From Phallusia mammillata (Eukaryota; Chordata; Ascidiacea; Phlebobranchia; Ascidiidae): a DNA stretch of 64,000 nucleotides. Below are positions 12,101 through 21,723 of this stretch, piece by piece (position 1 is the stretch's first letter; the number at the start of each line of letters is the position of its first letter). A program made the translations under genes and the position numbers. Below the pieces are notes generated by a model that saw only the letters and a program-made list of their open reading frames with translations, was not told the DNA's origin and made no database searches. The stretch spans positions 82,882 through 146,881 of the forward strand of contig QLIY01000361.1 of the NCBI GenBank assembly GCA_003260075.1, written 5' to 3'.

Positions 12101-15100
12101 AAAAACAGTAGTGTAGAAAACAGCGTGCTTTTGCCCAAGAAGATTGACAATCAAGACACAAAACAACTTAAGTCTATAGATCAGGGATCCACAAACTCTA
12201 ACCCGAACTACCACACTAACAACTTATAATTCGTATTCCCATTGGTGACTCTTCACAAAGTGCGTGGTGATATGATTTTTACGCATTTGTTTTTCCAATT
12301 TTATCACTGCCTGAACTGCATAAAAATCTTGCGTTTATAAAACAATTGTTAAATCATACCTATGCTCTTGCAGTTAGATTGCTTTTATAAAATAATGACG
12401 TTATCTATAGTCTTATAACGGTTAAATACAACGATTAAGTTTGGTTTGTGCTTGCGTCAAGGTCCAAGACTATGAAAGTTTGTATCAGTCCAAAGAGATT
12501 CCGATACCTCGATTTCAACCGATCGATGGATCAGTCAACTTTATTGGTCGCTTGGCAAGAGAAATTATCAGAATCACTGACGGAAGGTGAGATAGTTTTG
12601 CTGTTAGGAGTAGGATTTGTTATACTATGTTAACAATAACACCATATTTTTGTTGATAATGATAACGGTTCTTGATTGTGCAAATATTTTTTTCAGAACA
12701 ACATGTTACGTTGATCTACTCGGGACGTGGTACGATTCGAAAACCAAACAAGAAGTGATCGACAAAAGGCTTTTCTCAAGGTGCGGTTTATACACATAAT
12801 ATCTCTGTATGTTGTAAACTGATTGCGAGTAAAGATTTTCAACTTAGACCAACTGAATAAAAGGACCACAATGCGACTAAACAAAAACGAGAAAACTGTG
12901 AAATACAAATCCGTTATTAAGACAAAAAAGACAAAATGAAGGAATTCAAGATCTTAAAAAAACATACGTTTCACCTAAACACCGCTACGCGAACTACAAT
13001 ATACACCCAAATTTAACTTCAATTCTTGACATGCATTTGTTTTTATTTTCTTATCTACGTTTGACAAATTAGGACACAATTTAGTCTTTTTGTTAACGAT
13101 GTGGGAAACGTACTAAAATTGAAACACGCATTAAGAGTGCACGAGAGTCTTGGAACGTACGGTGTTTGCGGTCTTGACCGACTCTTTTGCTTCATGATCG
13201 TGCGTGAGCTGCAACAACTCTTCAACGCGATTCGCACCATGAACAACACTAACAAAGTGTGGGTGGCAGCACTGGACGAATTTTCCAAGCAAACGTCGCC
13301 CAGAAGCAAACTGATTGGTAAGTTTCCTAGATGTTAATCGTTGTTTGCCCCTAAACAAACAAAACCGAACTGGTTACGAAAAATTTTTACATTACAAAGG
13401 CGGTTTTTGGTAATAATACAAAAAAACAAAATGGGTAGATCGATTAAATTATTAACCGTAACTCCCCCCCCCCTAATATACTATTACGTTTGTAGGCCAT
13501 TTTTTGTATTTTACATAATGGGGTTATACTTTTTGTACATACTGTGACACCATCAAGTGAACATTAGGAGCTTGTTCTGCCAAATGCAGTGGCTATAATG
13601 TACTGCAAAAGATGTAGCATTGTTGGCTAACCCAAATTTACCCCGAAAACGTGAAATTTTTCTATCGGGGTTTATTTACCTCTGTTTCAAAGAAGGCGCG
13701 GTGTGAGTTATATTTTTCTGCGATGATTATGTAACTAACTGTATTTGCCCCCCCCCCACAACTCAAATTACGGTCGTTGTGAAGCAAATTGATTTTTTCC
13801 TATTTTATATCTGCATTGGCCTGGGCAAAAACTATAGAGATGTACACCGAATTGACTTAATATTGATTCGATTCTAGTTATGGCGTAGTTTGAAAAATTG
13901 TGTGGTACCTTATAAGCAGAAAGGACACGTTTTCGCTTTGAATTTGTGTTCGTAAATAATTTCGCAACAAATTATTCGGCCGAAACCGAATCTTTGTAAA
14001 AATGGCCGATTCGGCCGAATAAATTCGCCAAACCGAATTTTCGATACATCACTATAAAAAACTCTAAATATTCGCAGAAAATCCGGCAAAGGTTTACGCT
14101 GCCATCATGCAACGGGCGAGCAAAGTTTTGGTGACGTACGTCGAAGCAGTCATGCGTGTCGGCCAACTGCAGATATTACGTCAGCAAATTGCAAATGAGA
14201 TCAATTTCTCGTGCAAGTTTCATTCCAAGTTTCTTGCGTCTAGTCTGAACAACATGAACAGGTAGGGAATTGGTTGATGCGGATAAACATTGCATTTTCG
14301 CACTTAGTAATACATAATATACTATTACGTTTGTAGGCCATTTTTTGTATTTTACATAATGGAGTTATACTTTTTGTACATACAGTGACACCATCAAGTG
14401 AACATTAGAAGCTTGTTCTGCCAAATACAGTGGCTATAATATACTACAAAAGATGTAGCATTGTTGGCTAACCAAAATTTGCCCCGAAAACCAGAATTTT
14501 TTTTTTATCGGGGTTTATTTACCTCTGTTTCAAAGAAGGCGCGGTGTGAGTTGTTTTTTTCTGCGATGATTATGTAACTAACTGTATTTAAATGATTCTT
14601 TCATAGAGCGCTTCTGACAGCAGTAGGAGCTCATTACGAGGACGCATCGAAACCTTACCCGAGCAAAGAGAACCCAATGATGTTTGAACTCGCTTCGTTT
14701 CTCGATGCTACAGGGCTTGGTTGCCCCTTTTCCAAAATCTACGTCACCACCAAGTAATGCAAAAATCCGCGCATTTAAACGAGTAACCTTGTTTTGAGAT
14801 AAGTTTAGTAACATGCGATGTCGAAATTTCGATACAACATGTAATAATTGCTGCAAACATTACATTTAAAGGCTGTATCAGTTGGTAATGTTATTAAAGG
14901 ACTTTGTCGCTGACGTGTATTTTTTTAGACCACTTCAACATTTCGCCCTGCTCTGTTTCTTGGTCACCGTATCCCAGCTGCAGAAACTTCAGTACAACAA
15001 ATCGACTTGTAAGTTTGTATTGTTCCAGAAAGTAAAAAGGCCTTCCCTGTGCTAATGCACAATAAATCAGAAGTATCTAATTCTGAAAATCACTGCGCGG

Positions 15101-15862
15101 ATTTTTTTGCCAACTACACCATTTGTAAATTTCATATTAGAGGTTTACATAAATGTCATCGTACACATTCTCCGCTATTGAACATATGTAGAATATAGAC
15201 ATACCTTCTAACATTGGTTATAAGCATTTTAAGTGGACGATTACTTTTTATTGTTTTGTAGCCTCGTAGGTAGCAACCATACACTTTTATGTAGCTAACT
15301 ACATTTTATTATTGGTTAGTGTCGGTGATCAACCACCCAAACAAACATGAAGTCAGGCCGAGTTCGGGATGGTTCGACTTGGGCATCATTAGGCTTGTAT
15401 ATCAAGTTTCAACGCGCATTTGTTGTTAACTTACAGGTGGTCTGATACCGAAAAAGGTCAACGACGGAGTGGACGCTCCACCATTTGTTATTGGAATGCT
15501 TACGGTGCTCAAACAATTCCATCCAAACGAAACCAAAAAGTACATTCAACATTTGGGGCAATACGTTCGCTCCCATACTGACAGTTCTGGGTATGTTTTC
15601 ATTAACAGTTGTATGTAAAATACACCGTCCATTAACACATCGTCTTTTGTAGATTGAAGAACCTTGATTTGGCACCAGAAGTGATCAGCACTTGTGCTTT
15701 CCTGGAGGAATTCATTTTTCACGGGAGCATGAAGAAAAATGTAAGACTTGACTGTGGTTACTTAGGAATTACAAATAGTTGTTTCCCGTTTGTTTTAAAC
15801 AGGATTTGGAGATGGACGTCCCCCCATTCCTACTCGACGAATTCCGAGGGAGCTCGTCATGA
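137..15862 (+). CDS. WASHC5: WASHC5 (strumpellin), WASH complex subunit 5, N-terminus off window
   Basis: Strumpellin is the large helical subunit of the WASH complex, which activates Arp2/3 on endosomes for cargo sorting. I see 24 exons: 137-221, 386-486, 568-766, 994-1146, 1601-1714, 7031-7202, 7365-7489, 8154-8283, 8573-8721, 9199-9332, 9519-9705, 10001-10141, 11194-11376, 11826-11903, 11964-12065, 12462-12586, 12697-12780, 13136-13317, 14078-14261, 14607-14753, 14929-15008, 15437-15590, 15653-15740, 15803-15862. Splice phases agree throughout and give about 1051 residues, against roughly 1160 in vertebrates, so about 100 N-terminal residues lie to the left. Diagnostic family stretches are [62 protein letters not shown] and the C-terminal [10 protein letters not shown]. 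The exon at 7031 also occurs at 5597-5768, and parts of several others are repeated beside ten-G runs; these extra copies look like assembly errors. The donor after 221 (gttcga) is weak. Confidence 0.96.
1112..1635. repeat. Stitched duplication around ten-G run 1305-1314
   Basis: 1112-1304 and 1316-1635 are near-identical. The second copy has about 130 bp extra intron sequence (roughly 1425-1560), as between two haplotypes. A partial WASHC5 exon without its own acceptor is duplicated at 1316-1350. Confidence 0.85.
1787..2305. repeat. Stitched duplication around ten-G run 2042-2051
   Basis: About 255 bp of WASHC5 intron is present twice (1787-2041 and 2052-2305) with scattered substitutions and small indels. 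No coding content on the plus strand. Confidence 0.85.
2308..4985 (-). CDS. Unrecognised multi-pass membrane protein nested in a WASHC5 intron
   Basis: Six minus-strand exons (4778-4985, 4433-4516, 4292-4368, 3440-3611, 3114-3340, 2308-2901) join in matching phases to an open frame of 1362 nt (453 residues plus stop). All have GT-AG borders. Hydrophobic segments, probably membrane spans, occur in every exon except the third: around [73 protein letters not shown] and [21 protein letters not shown] long loop before the last span carries several cysteines and possible N-glycosylation sites (NCS, NYT, NSS), suggesting an extracellular or lumenal face. The tail is strongly basic ([13 protein letters not shown], ending SRRR). 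I chose ATG 4985 because an acceptor AG lies 8 nt upstream, and the second assembled copy of this exon carries a frame-shifting indel further upstream. I do not recognise the family. The gene lies wholly within the 3.9-kb WASHC5 intron on the opposite strand. Confidence 0.72.
3733..3743. repeat. Eleven-G run without an obvious flanking duplication
   Basis: G run of 11 (one native G plus ten would fit the spacer pattern). I see no repeated flank, so it may be a join across missing sequence. A 22-bp tandem repeat (motif ccagacgattttctttacaa) follows at about 3829-3872. Confidence 0.5.
3953..4286. repeat. Stitched duplication around ten-G run 4114-4123
   Basis: 3953-4113 and 4124-4286 are nearly the same intron sequence. 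The segment lies between exons 3 and 4 of the nested minus-strand gene. Confidence 0.85.
5597..5768 (+). pseudogene. Duplicate assembled copy of a WASHC5 exon
   Basis: This 172-nt exon encodes the same peptide as 7031-7202 (from [10 protein letters not shown] to LMLHTITT). Because 172 is not a multiple of three, including both copies in one transcript would shift the frame. Each copy alone joins its neighbours in phase. I treat one as an allelic assembly duplicate. Confidence 0.8.
6171..6378 (-). pseudogene. Second assembled copy of first exon of the nested membrane-protein gene
   Basis: Near-identical to exon 1 of the nested gene (4778-4985), including the start MCGILTRPF. It belongs to the duplicated 1.4-kb segment that follows the ten-G run at 6020. 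No copies of the other five exons follow it. It is most likely an allelic contig assembled in tandem and not a real paralogue. Confidence 0.7.
7480..8219. repeat. Stitched duplication around ten-G run 7859-7868
   Basis: 7480-7858 and 7869-8219 repeat the intron and the 5' part of the WASHC5 exon beginning [13 protein letters not shown]. The complete exon is the second one (8154-8283). Confidence 0.82.
8273..8486. repeat. Stitched duplication around ten-G run 8380-8389
   Basis: The exon end and donor (gagaagaatg then gtatgc) with about 100 bp of intron occur at 8273-8379 and again at 8390-8486. Confidence 0.85.
10166..10852. mobile_element. Non-autonomous hAT-type element with 8-bp target duplication
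   Basis: The element spans 10174-10844 inside a WASHC5 intron. Its ends are CAGTGTTTTTCAACC and the near-perfect inverted GGTTGAAAATCACTG. It is bracketed by a perfect 8-bp direct repeat CGGTAAAT (10166-10173 and 10845-10852). An 8-bp target duplication and CAG-start ends are typical of the hAT superfamily. It has no transposase frame, so it is a 671-bp non-autonomous copy. The phrase ttccgcggaacacc recurs near the right end, a possible subterminal repeat. Confidence 0.85.
11388..11627. repeat. Stitched duplication around ten-C run 11503-11512
   Basis: About 115 bp of WASHC5 intron just past the exon ending at 11376 occurs at 11388-11502 and 11513-11627 with very few differences. Confidence 0.85.
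13474..13747. repeat. Misplaced intron segment bounded by two ten-C runs
   Basis: This segment repeats the intron sequence at about 14313-14590. It has C10 at 13464-13473 on its left and C10 at 13748-13757 on its right. The intervening WASHC5 exon (14078-14261) is not duplicated, so the segment sits one intron too early: an inserted contig, not a simple tandem copy. Confidence 0.75.
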
Positions 15863-15970
15863 TTACGTCATCACGATTGTGACGTCACCGAAATCAGTAT
15901 TCCATGTGCAATCCTCCTACTCCCCATAACTGTGATTATATCCTGCATTGAACTCGCCTTAAACATTTGC

Positions 15971-15976
15971 AATAAA
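15971..15976 (+). terminator. Probable WASHC5 polyadenylation signal
   Basis: AATAAA 109 nt past the WASHC5 stop codon. The convergent POLR3F gene ends at 16297, leaving a 434-bp gap that contains no other recognisable feature. Confidence 0.6.
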
Positions 15977-16296
15977 CGACTCATCAATATGATTTCTCTT
16001 AATATTTCATCCATTCTTCCAAATAGGTGCACTTTTCAGGCGAAATATCACATCCAACGTGACATTGGTGAAACACCTAAAAGAGAGGATTTTTTGAAAT
16101 ATACTCATATATTTGCCACATTATTTCGCATGTAGGGTCAATTACTGTTTTTAGTGCCCAAGGGGTGTCATAAAACTCGTAACAATAACAACGCTACGTT
16201 AAATTTTGTAACATCACGCAGAAAGGAAAAACAGGAAACTCGTTTATGATGCGATAAAACAATAACAGACGATATAGTAACGTCGTACCAAGAGTG

Positions 16297-18385
16297 CTAC
16301 ATCAAATCTGTGTTGACTATGCGTGATATTTTAGCAATGAAACCTACACAATCGGTAATTAGATCAACACCAAACAAGGTCACATGCATGTATGGTGCGC
16401 AAAGACCAAGGTACTTAATTCCCTTTATGAGTAGACAACAAAACTTATTTCTCACTGGGCAAACTGCACATGGTGTGCGGGTAACGTCGGTGGCTTCAAT
16501 AAGGGTGTGAATAGCTCTGTACAGCTTCTTGCTTCCACTTTCCGTCATAGAAACATCTGACAGTTCCACCTTTCCATCATAAATCAGTGTATCGAGAATA
16601 GTTTCAATATCCTCATTGGTCAGATTCACCTTTTAAAAAATGTTTTGTTTTGTCAAAGTGTTTTCTTTTGACTTTAAAGTTTGTGATGTTGTTAAGTATG
16701 CGCTGAGTTGGAAGTTATTTAATTTAGGAACTGGCTTTGCAAAGCTTTTTTTAACTGAACCCAAACTTCATGAAAATCCCTGATTTGAGCAAATAAATTC
16801 GTTAGATTGAAAAGTAAGAATTAACATGGTCATATCCATTAGTTATTACATTTCACAGGCACCAGGTTGACTGTTGGAAGCTTGAATTGAATTTTATTCA
16901 AAATTGCGATAAAAACAGATCATACCTTGCTTATGCCCAAGTTTTGTATAAAATCGAGAACTTCTTGTGATGAACAGTAGGAGCTAGCATTCTTTGCAAT
17001 GGGGGAAAGAGATTCCTGAAAAAAGACAATGTGACATACAACGGTCATGGTTGAAATATGCAACACTTACATCTTTTTCAGCATTTTCCAATTTCTGTAA
17101 CAGAAGTTTATGGCACTGCTGACTCAACACTTCTACAAACTCTGACTCAAAGTCTTGGTCACTGTACCAGGCACCCCCTGTTACAGAACGATCTGGCTGA
17201 AGACTAAACAGCATGTACACTTTTTTCTTTGATGCCTTCAACAAAACAAGATTTCTATTTTATTGTTTTTTTGGGTATTAGGTGCATGACAAAAAAACAA
17301 CCACATAAAAATTAGATTCTGAACGGCATGATCTTAAGCATAGAAAAATATAAGTTTAGCATGTAGGTCAAGGTAATATTGAAAGACAAAACATTTTTGT
17401 ACCACAACTTGCTGGAAATTTATTTAAAAATAGGTATTGTTGTAGTACTCACAGCAACTGATTTTACAGCTTTGATCAGCTTCTTGCTTTCCAGGTTTTT
17501 CAGAATTTTGTTAACCTCAGTTAACATCAGATTACATTTATACCGAATTTCTCTTGTCCAAATGCCCTTGTTTCCTGCACTTTCAATTATTTGATAAACA
17601 AGTTTTTCGTGCCGATCCACACCTTTAATATTGCTGCAAATAAATTCCAGCATTAAAATATAAAGGCTTTTATTACTTGTATTCAAAAGCAACATGAAAA
17701 TATTGTTTTGTAAATAGGTTTTAGTGGCATGATTGTTCTTAAGACAGAAACTTGTGGGTCTCAAAGGTGGTTTGAGTTACTCTAAAATGTGCAAAATATT
17801 TTGTAAATGTATGACCTAAATGAAAGGATACAGGAGGAATACCTGAAAACAATATGCATCCTATACAGGAAATGGGGACTAATGATAAACTTGCCCGACA
17901 GTCAGTAACTGTTTCCAATATTAGTTGACAGTTGGTAAAAACATTTTATTTATAATATGTTTACATTAATACCTTGCATTGCTGCTTTTCAATCTATACA
18001 CCAAGCCAGAACCTCCTTTGAGAACTTCAATTTTGCCCTGTGACAAAATGACAAATCAACATTTATCCATAGCAGATAAAATGCCAAGAAAGCTTCGATT
18101 GCAAAAACACGTAGTATTTCATGCTCTGGATTCAATACTAGCATAGTTGATATACTTGCCATAGTAAGAAGTCGGTTAATAGCGGTAACTCGTTGGCGAA
18201 CATCAACAGTGGGTACAGCATTCTCAATAGCCTTGTCAGTTACACCTTTAGGATTGGTTGCACAAAGACTAATAATCCTGAAAAACACTTATTTTTACTC
18301 CACTTTGCAGCTGCAGTAATTCACAAAATACTTACTCTGTTTCCAATGCCAAAGCATCTGTATTCTCAGTCTTTGCCTCTGCCAT
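16297..18385 (-). CDS. POLR3F: POLR3F, RNA polymerase III subunit RPC6 (RPC39)
   Basis: RPC6 is the winged-helix subunit of RNA polymerase III needed for TFIIIB-directed initiation and promoter opening. Exons on the minus strand: 18336-18385, 18160-18277, 17973-18037, 17453-17633, 17071-17235, 16926-17015, 16297-16629; phases agree. Diagnostic stretches are HEKLVYQIIESAGNKGIW, NKILKNLESKKLIKAVKSVA, SKKKVYMLFSLQPDRSVTGG and AWYSDQDFESEFVEVL. The second intron needs a GC donor (ATG then gcaagt) to keep the frame. The Fe-S region begins normally (TPCAVCPV), but the next residues (RNKFCCLLIKG, then LGLCAPYM) differ from the usual tail. Either the C-terminus is divergent, or splicing at the GTGAGA overlapping CPV leads to an exon I could not place. 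The protein is about 320 residues, near the family's usual length. Confidence 0.93.
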
Positions 18386-18412
18386 TCTAACCCAAACTTT
18401 TGTGTTCTAACA

Positions 18413-18425
18413 CTGCAAGAAATTA
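18413..18425 (-). other. Acceptor-like site upstream of POLR3F start (possible trans-splice site)
   Basis: Reading on the minus strand, a pyrimidine-rich stretch ends TTTCTTGCAG with the exon edge at 18412, 27 nt before the ATG at 18385. It would fit an SL trans-splice acceptor or the end of a 5' UTR intron. Confidence 0.45.
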
Positions 18426-18605
18426 CAACAAAGAAAAGATAGACATGTTTATAATTAACACTATTAAGTAAAATAAAAAGACCAATGTTAAAAGCATTTA
18501 CTTTAATGTAGCATTGAATTAGTTCAGTATAGAATTTTCACAACAATTTAACACACATGCAAAGTCACAAGATGCCTTGTGTACAGAAGTAGTAATTTCT
18601 TGTGG

Positions 18606-19195
18606 AACAGCAAAATTAAGAGGAACAATACACCGATACTACACAGTTACCACAAACATTTGAAGTTTACCATCATGCAGTTACACATCAAATATTTTTG
18701 TAGAACAATATGAGTTATGCTCATTTCAAACCAAGTGTTTAAAACATATGTTGAAACAAAGAAAATGACACACTTGCCTAGTTCATAGAGCACTAAAATC
18801 TACAAAATAACATCAGCATTTGCCAAACAAAATACACTTTTAAATGCTTGCACAATTAATTCTGCTCACAGAGCATGTAATAGAATCCCATTCCCCCCCC
18901 CCGAACAGCAAAATTAAGAGGAACAATACACCGATACTACACAGTTACCAAACACATTTGAAGTTTAACATCATGCAGTTACAAATCAAATATTTTTGTA
19001 GAACAACATGAATTATGCTCATTTCAAACCAAGTGTTTAAAACATATGTTGAAACAAAGAAAATGACACACTTGCCTAGTTCATAGAGCACTAAAATCTA
19101 CAAAATAACATCAGCATTTGCCAAATAAAATACACTTTTAAATGCTTGCACAATTAATTCTGCTCACAGAGCATGTAATAGAATCCCATTGCTCC
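18606..19195. repeat. Stitched duplication around ten-C run 18893-18902
   Basis: About 288 bp occurs twice (18606-18892 and 18903-19195). It fills most of the gap between the POLR3F 5' end and the LETM1 3' end. I see no gene here. Confidence 0.85.
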
Positions 19196-19211
19196 TAAAA
19201 AAATGTCAAAA

Positions 19212-19217
19212 TTTATT
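19212..19217 (-). terminator. Probable LETM1 polyadenylation signal
   Basis: AATAAA on the minus strand about 50 nt past the LETM1 stop at 19264 (and close to the alternative stop in the other stitched copy). Confidence 0.55.
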
Positions 19218-19218
19218 T

Positions 19219-19302
19219 TTATTTAATGGCTTGTTGAATCCATTTCTTGTTTTTCCAGCTCNTTTAATTGCTTGTTGAATCCATTTCTTGTTTTTCCAGC
19301 TC
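19219..19302. repeat. Short stitched duplication across n at 19262
   Basis: The last codons of LETM1 and the stop occur on both sides of the n (19219-19261 and 19263-19302). One copy ends ...STSN, the other ...STSH. Both terminate, so the protein model is little affected. Confidence 0.8.
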
Positions 19303-21309
19303 TGCTTTGGGCAACAGTTTCACAATTTGCTGCAACTGTTCTTGTGTTACTTCAACATCCTGCTCATTCAACACTTTAAAGATTTGCTTGGCTTCAGTCA
19401 CATTAATATGTCCGTCACTGTTGGTGTCCATGACTTTGACCACTTGAGCAAGTTTATCATCTGGAATGTCCTTAACGGTCTTAATCAGTGCTATCATTTG
19501 CTGAACAGGGACCTCATCAGGCTTAGCAGACATTTTATCTTCTTCAGCACTTGTCTCCATTTCAGCTAAAGTGTCTTCCAAGTTGGTTATCATTTTTGCA
19601 ATCCTCTTATGTAGCCGCTTACTTGTCTTGGCATCCTTTTGTACAACTTCATCTTGAGATGATTTTAACTCTTCATTCAAAGATTCTACATCTGATTGGA
19701 ATTCCTGATGGTCTTCTCGCAAGTCTTTCAATTCAGATTTAACAGAATCAATTTCCTCTTTGTGGTCACTGATTTTACCCATTGCATCGTCGATTGCATC
19801 AATGTCATGATAGGTAAGTTTGTTTTCATCATCACAAATTACTTTAGCTGTATCAACCACTACTGGTGCAGGATCCACCAAAAGCTCTTCATCTTTAGCA
19901 GACTCATCAGCGGGTGCTGTTTCAGTTGCAGGTGCTGGTGTTTTTTCTGCTGTTTTACTCTCATCAGCTTGTGCCTTTTCCTCAGCTACTGCTGCTTTGT
20001 ATCGAGCAACATTGTCCACTCGCTCAAGGTTTAATTCTGATGCTCTGACTTCTACTTCTCCAGCCACAGTTTCAGGCAATGAAGAAATAGCCTCTTTCAG
20101 TTTTTCCTGCACTGGAACTGTTTCAGACAAGTAAAGAACTCTGCTTAAAAGCAGCAGTGAATTGGGGACATCATGATTTAAGTGCAAGTCAATCCATTCT
20201 GACAATTGTTGCTTGAGTCTGCTACGTTGCATACCAAGCGCTCTCATACCCCTCGCTTGTGATGCTGTGACTAACTCAGCAGTGGTCAAACTGTCAATAC
20301 CTTCCTCTTGTATAAGGATGTCATCTCTATGAAGTTGTTGCAGTTTCATTTGCAACAAAAAGCGCAAGAGCTCATTAGTCCCAACAGCAGGAACTTTAAG
20401 CAGCCGACACAGTGCCATTAACTGCTGCCTTGGCATTTTGTCCAAAGTGATTTGATCTTCAAACAGTTTTGCATGTTTCAGAATTTCTTGATTTGTAGGT
20501 GTTGCATTTTCGTCTCGACATTTGTGAAAGAAGTTAATGAAGTCTTGCGCAGCTTCATTCTTCTTGGATGACTTTTTGGTGCGAATTGCAGTGTCTTCTA
20601 CAGTGTCCTGAAGAAATTTAGCCATTTGTAGCTTTACTTTGAGTTCTTTTTTTAATCGTTGATCTTTTGTAGATGATGTTTCAAATGTTGAAGGTAGCAG
20701 ATTCGGAAAAAGTTTGACAGCAATAGGAAGTGCAAGTTCAGCAAAAGGAATAATGATAAAAATTGAAAAAGGTGCCAGACGAAAGATGTCTGACAAAGCT
20801 CTACGGAATTGATTTCGTTCTCGGCGTATAACAGTTTTTCCATTCAGTAATTTCCAAACAGTCCTTGAGGCAACCTTTACATCTAAAGCCAACAAGCGAA
20901 AACCATGATAATAGTGTTTCACTTCATTTACAACTCGAACCCAAAGGGAAGGTTTAATTTCTGCAGCAGTTTTTTCTTCTTTTACTTCAACTTTTGCAGA
21001 TGTCGCAGCTTCATTTTGTTTTTGTTTTTTCTTCTCTTTTAGGGAATCCTCAACTTTCGATTTGTCATAATTGACAACGGAGCAGCGATACCACCTGTGT
21101 GTTTGGTACTGATTGTTGGGAAAAGTATCTTTTAACCTCAAAGATCTTCGCTGCAAAATACCATTTTGTTTTTGCCAGTTTGTCCAACAATTGTCAGAGG
21201 ACAAGGATAGCCTGGGTTGGTGTACAATGGTTCTTGGCTGTAAGTGAATTGTACGTGAATATCTCCAACTTCTTTCAAGAGTTACAAGACCGCAATTTTT
21301 GACTAACAT
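19264..21309 (-). CDS. LETM1: LETM1, mitochondrial inner-membrane cation/proton exchanger, intronless
   Basis: LETM1 mediates K+/H+ or Ca2+/H+ exchange across the mitochondrial inner membrane and controls matrix volume. A single open frame encodes 681 residues (vertebrate LETM1 is about 740). The N-terminus is Arg/Ser rich with few acids, as in a mitochondrial targeting sequence. The single membrane span lies at about residues 180-201 (FSIFIIIPFAELALPIAVKL), followed by the family signature LFPNLLPSTFE and the helical LETM/ribosome-binding-like region (PRQQLMALCRLL, GTNELLRFLL). An acidic, Ala/Pro-rich linker at about 440-490 leads into a coiled coil at about 500-585. A canonical EF-hand loop DTNSDGHINVTE follows at about 628-639. 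No intron interrupts the frame, unlike most genes here. It is head-to-head with WDR36. Confidence 0.95.
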   Translation of the reverse strand: MLVKNCGLVTLERSWRYSRTIHLQPRTIVHQPRLSLSSDNCWTNWQKQNGILQRRSLRLKDTFPNNQYQTHRWYRCSVVNYDKSKVEDSLKEKKKQKQNEAATSAKVEVKEEKTAAEIKPSLWVRVVNEVKHYYHGFRLLALDVKVASRTVWKLLNGKTVIRRERNQFRRALSDIFRLAPFSIFIIIPFAELALPIAVKLFPNLLPSTFETSSTKDQRLKKELKVKLQMAKFLQDTVEDTAIRTKKSSKKNEAAQDFINFFHKCRDENATPTNQEILKHAKLFEDQITLDKMPRQQLMALCRLLKVPAVGTNELLRFLLQMKLQQLHRDDILIQEEGIDSLTTAELVTASQARGMRALGMQRSRLKQQLSEWIDLHLNHDVPNSLLLLSRVLYLSETVPVQEKLKEAISSLPETVAGEVEVRASELNLERVDNVARYKAAVAEEKAQADESKTAEKTPAPATETAPADESAKDEELLVDPAPVVVDTAKVICDDENKLTYHDIDAIDDAMGKISDHKEEIDSVKSELKDLREDHQEFQSDVESLNEELKSSQDEVVQKDAKTSKRLHKRIAKMITNLEDTLAEMETSAEEDKMSAKPDEVPVQQMIALIKTVKDIPDDKLAQVVKVMDTNSDGHINVTEAKQIFKVLNEQDVEVTQEQLQQIVKLLPKAELEKQEMDSTSN

Positions 21310-21326
21310 GCTGATAATTTAATGTC

Positions 21327-21345
21327 CTGTCCAAAGAAGAAGAAA
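21327..21345 (-). other. Acceptor-like site upstream of LETM1 start (possible trans-splice site)
   Basis: On the minus strand a pyrimidine tract (TTTTTCTTCTTCTTTGGACAG is the general form) ends in AG with the exon edge at 21326, 17 nt before the ATG at 21309. As the coding frame has no introns, this is a 5' UTR intron end or an SL acceptor. Confidence 0.5.
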
Positions 21346-21723
21346 AATCGATTTACATCAAAACCTCTGAGAAACACAAAAAATCACCTTAAAAAGGTTT
21401 AGATACGTCTACTGTCAAGGTCGGAAAGAACGGAAGACTACGAAAGCACACTACTACGAAGTACGAAACTACCATATGTTACTGCAATGCAACATTAACA
21501 ATGGTTTTCGTAACAGCTGTAAGTTTCACAAGAGTTACGTACACTATACAAGTTTTATGCTTACACAAACCAAATTGCTAACCTCCAAACATATTTATTC
21601 ATTTTCTGTGGTATTTTTTTGTCAATTTTGTGTGTATTGTTTAATGTTATTGCAAAATATCAAAACATTAGTAAAAACTTAAAATTGCGACATCAAGTGG
21701 CCAATGCGCACGTGAACTTCGTA

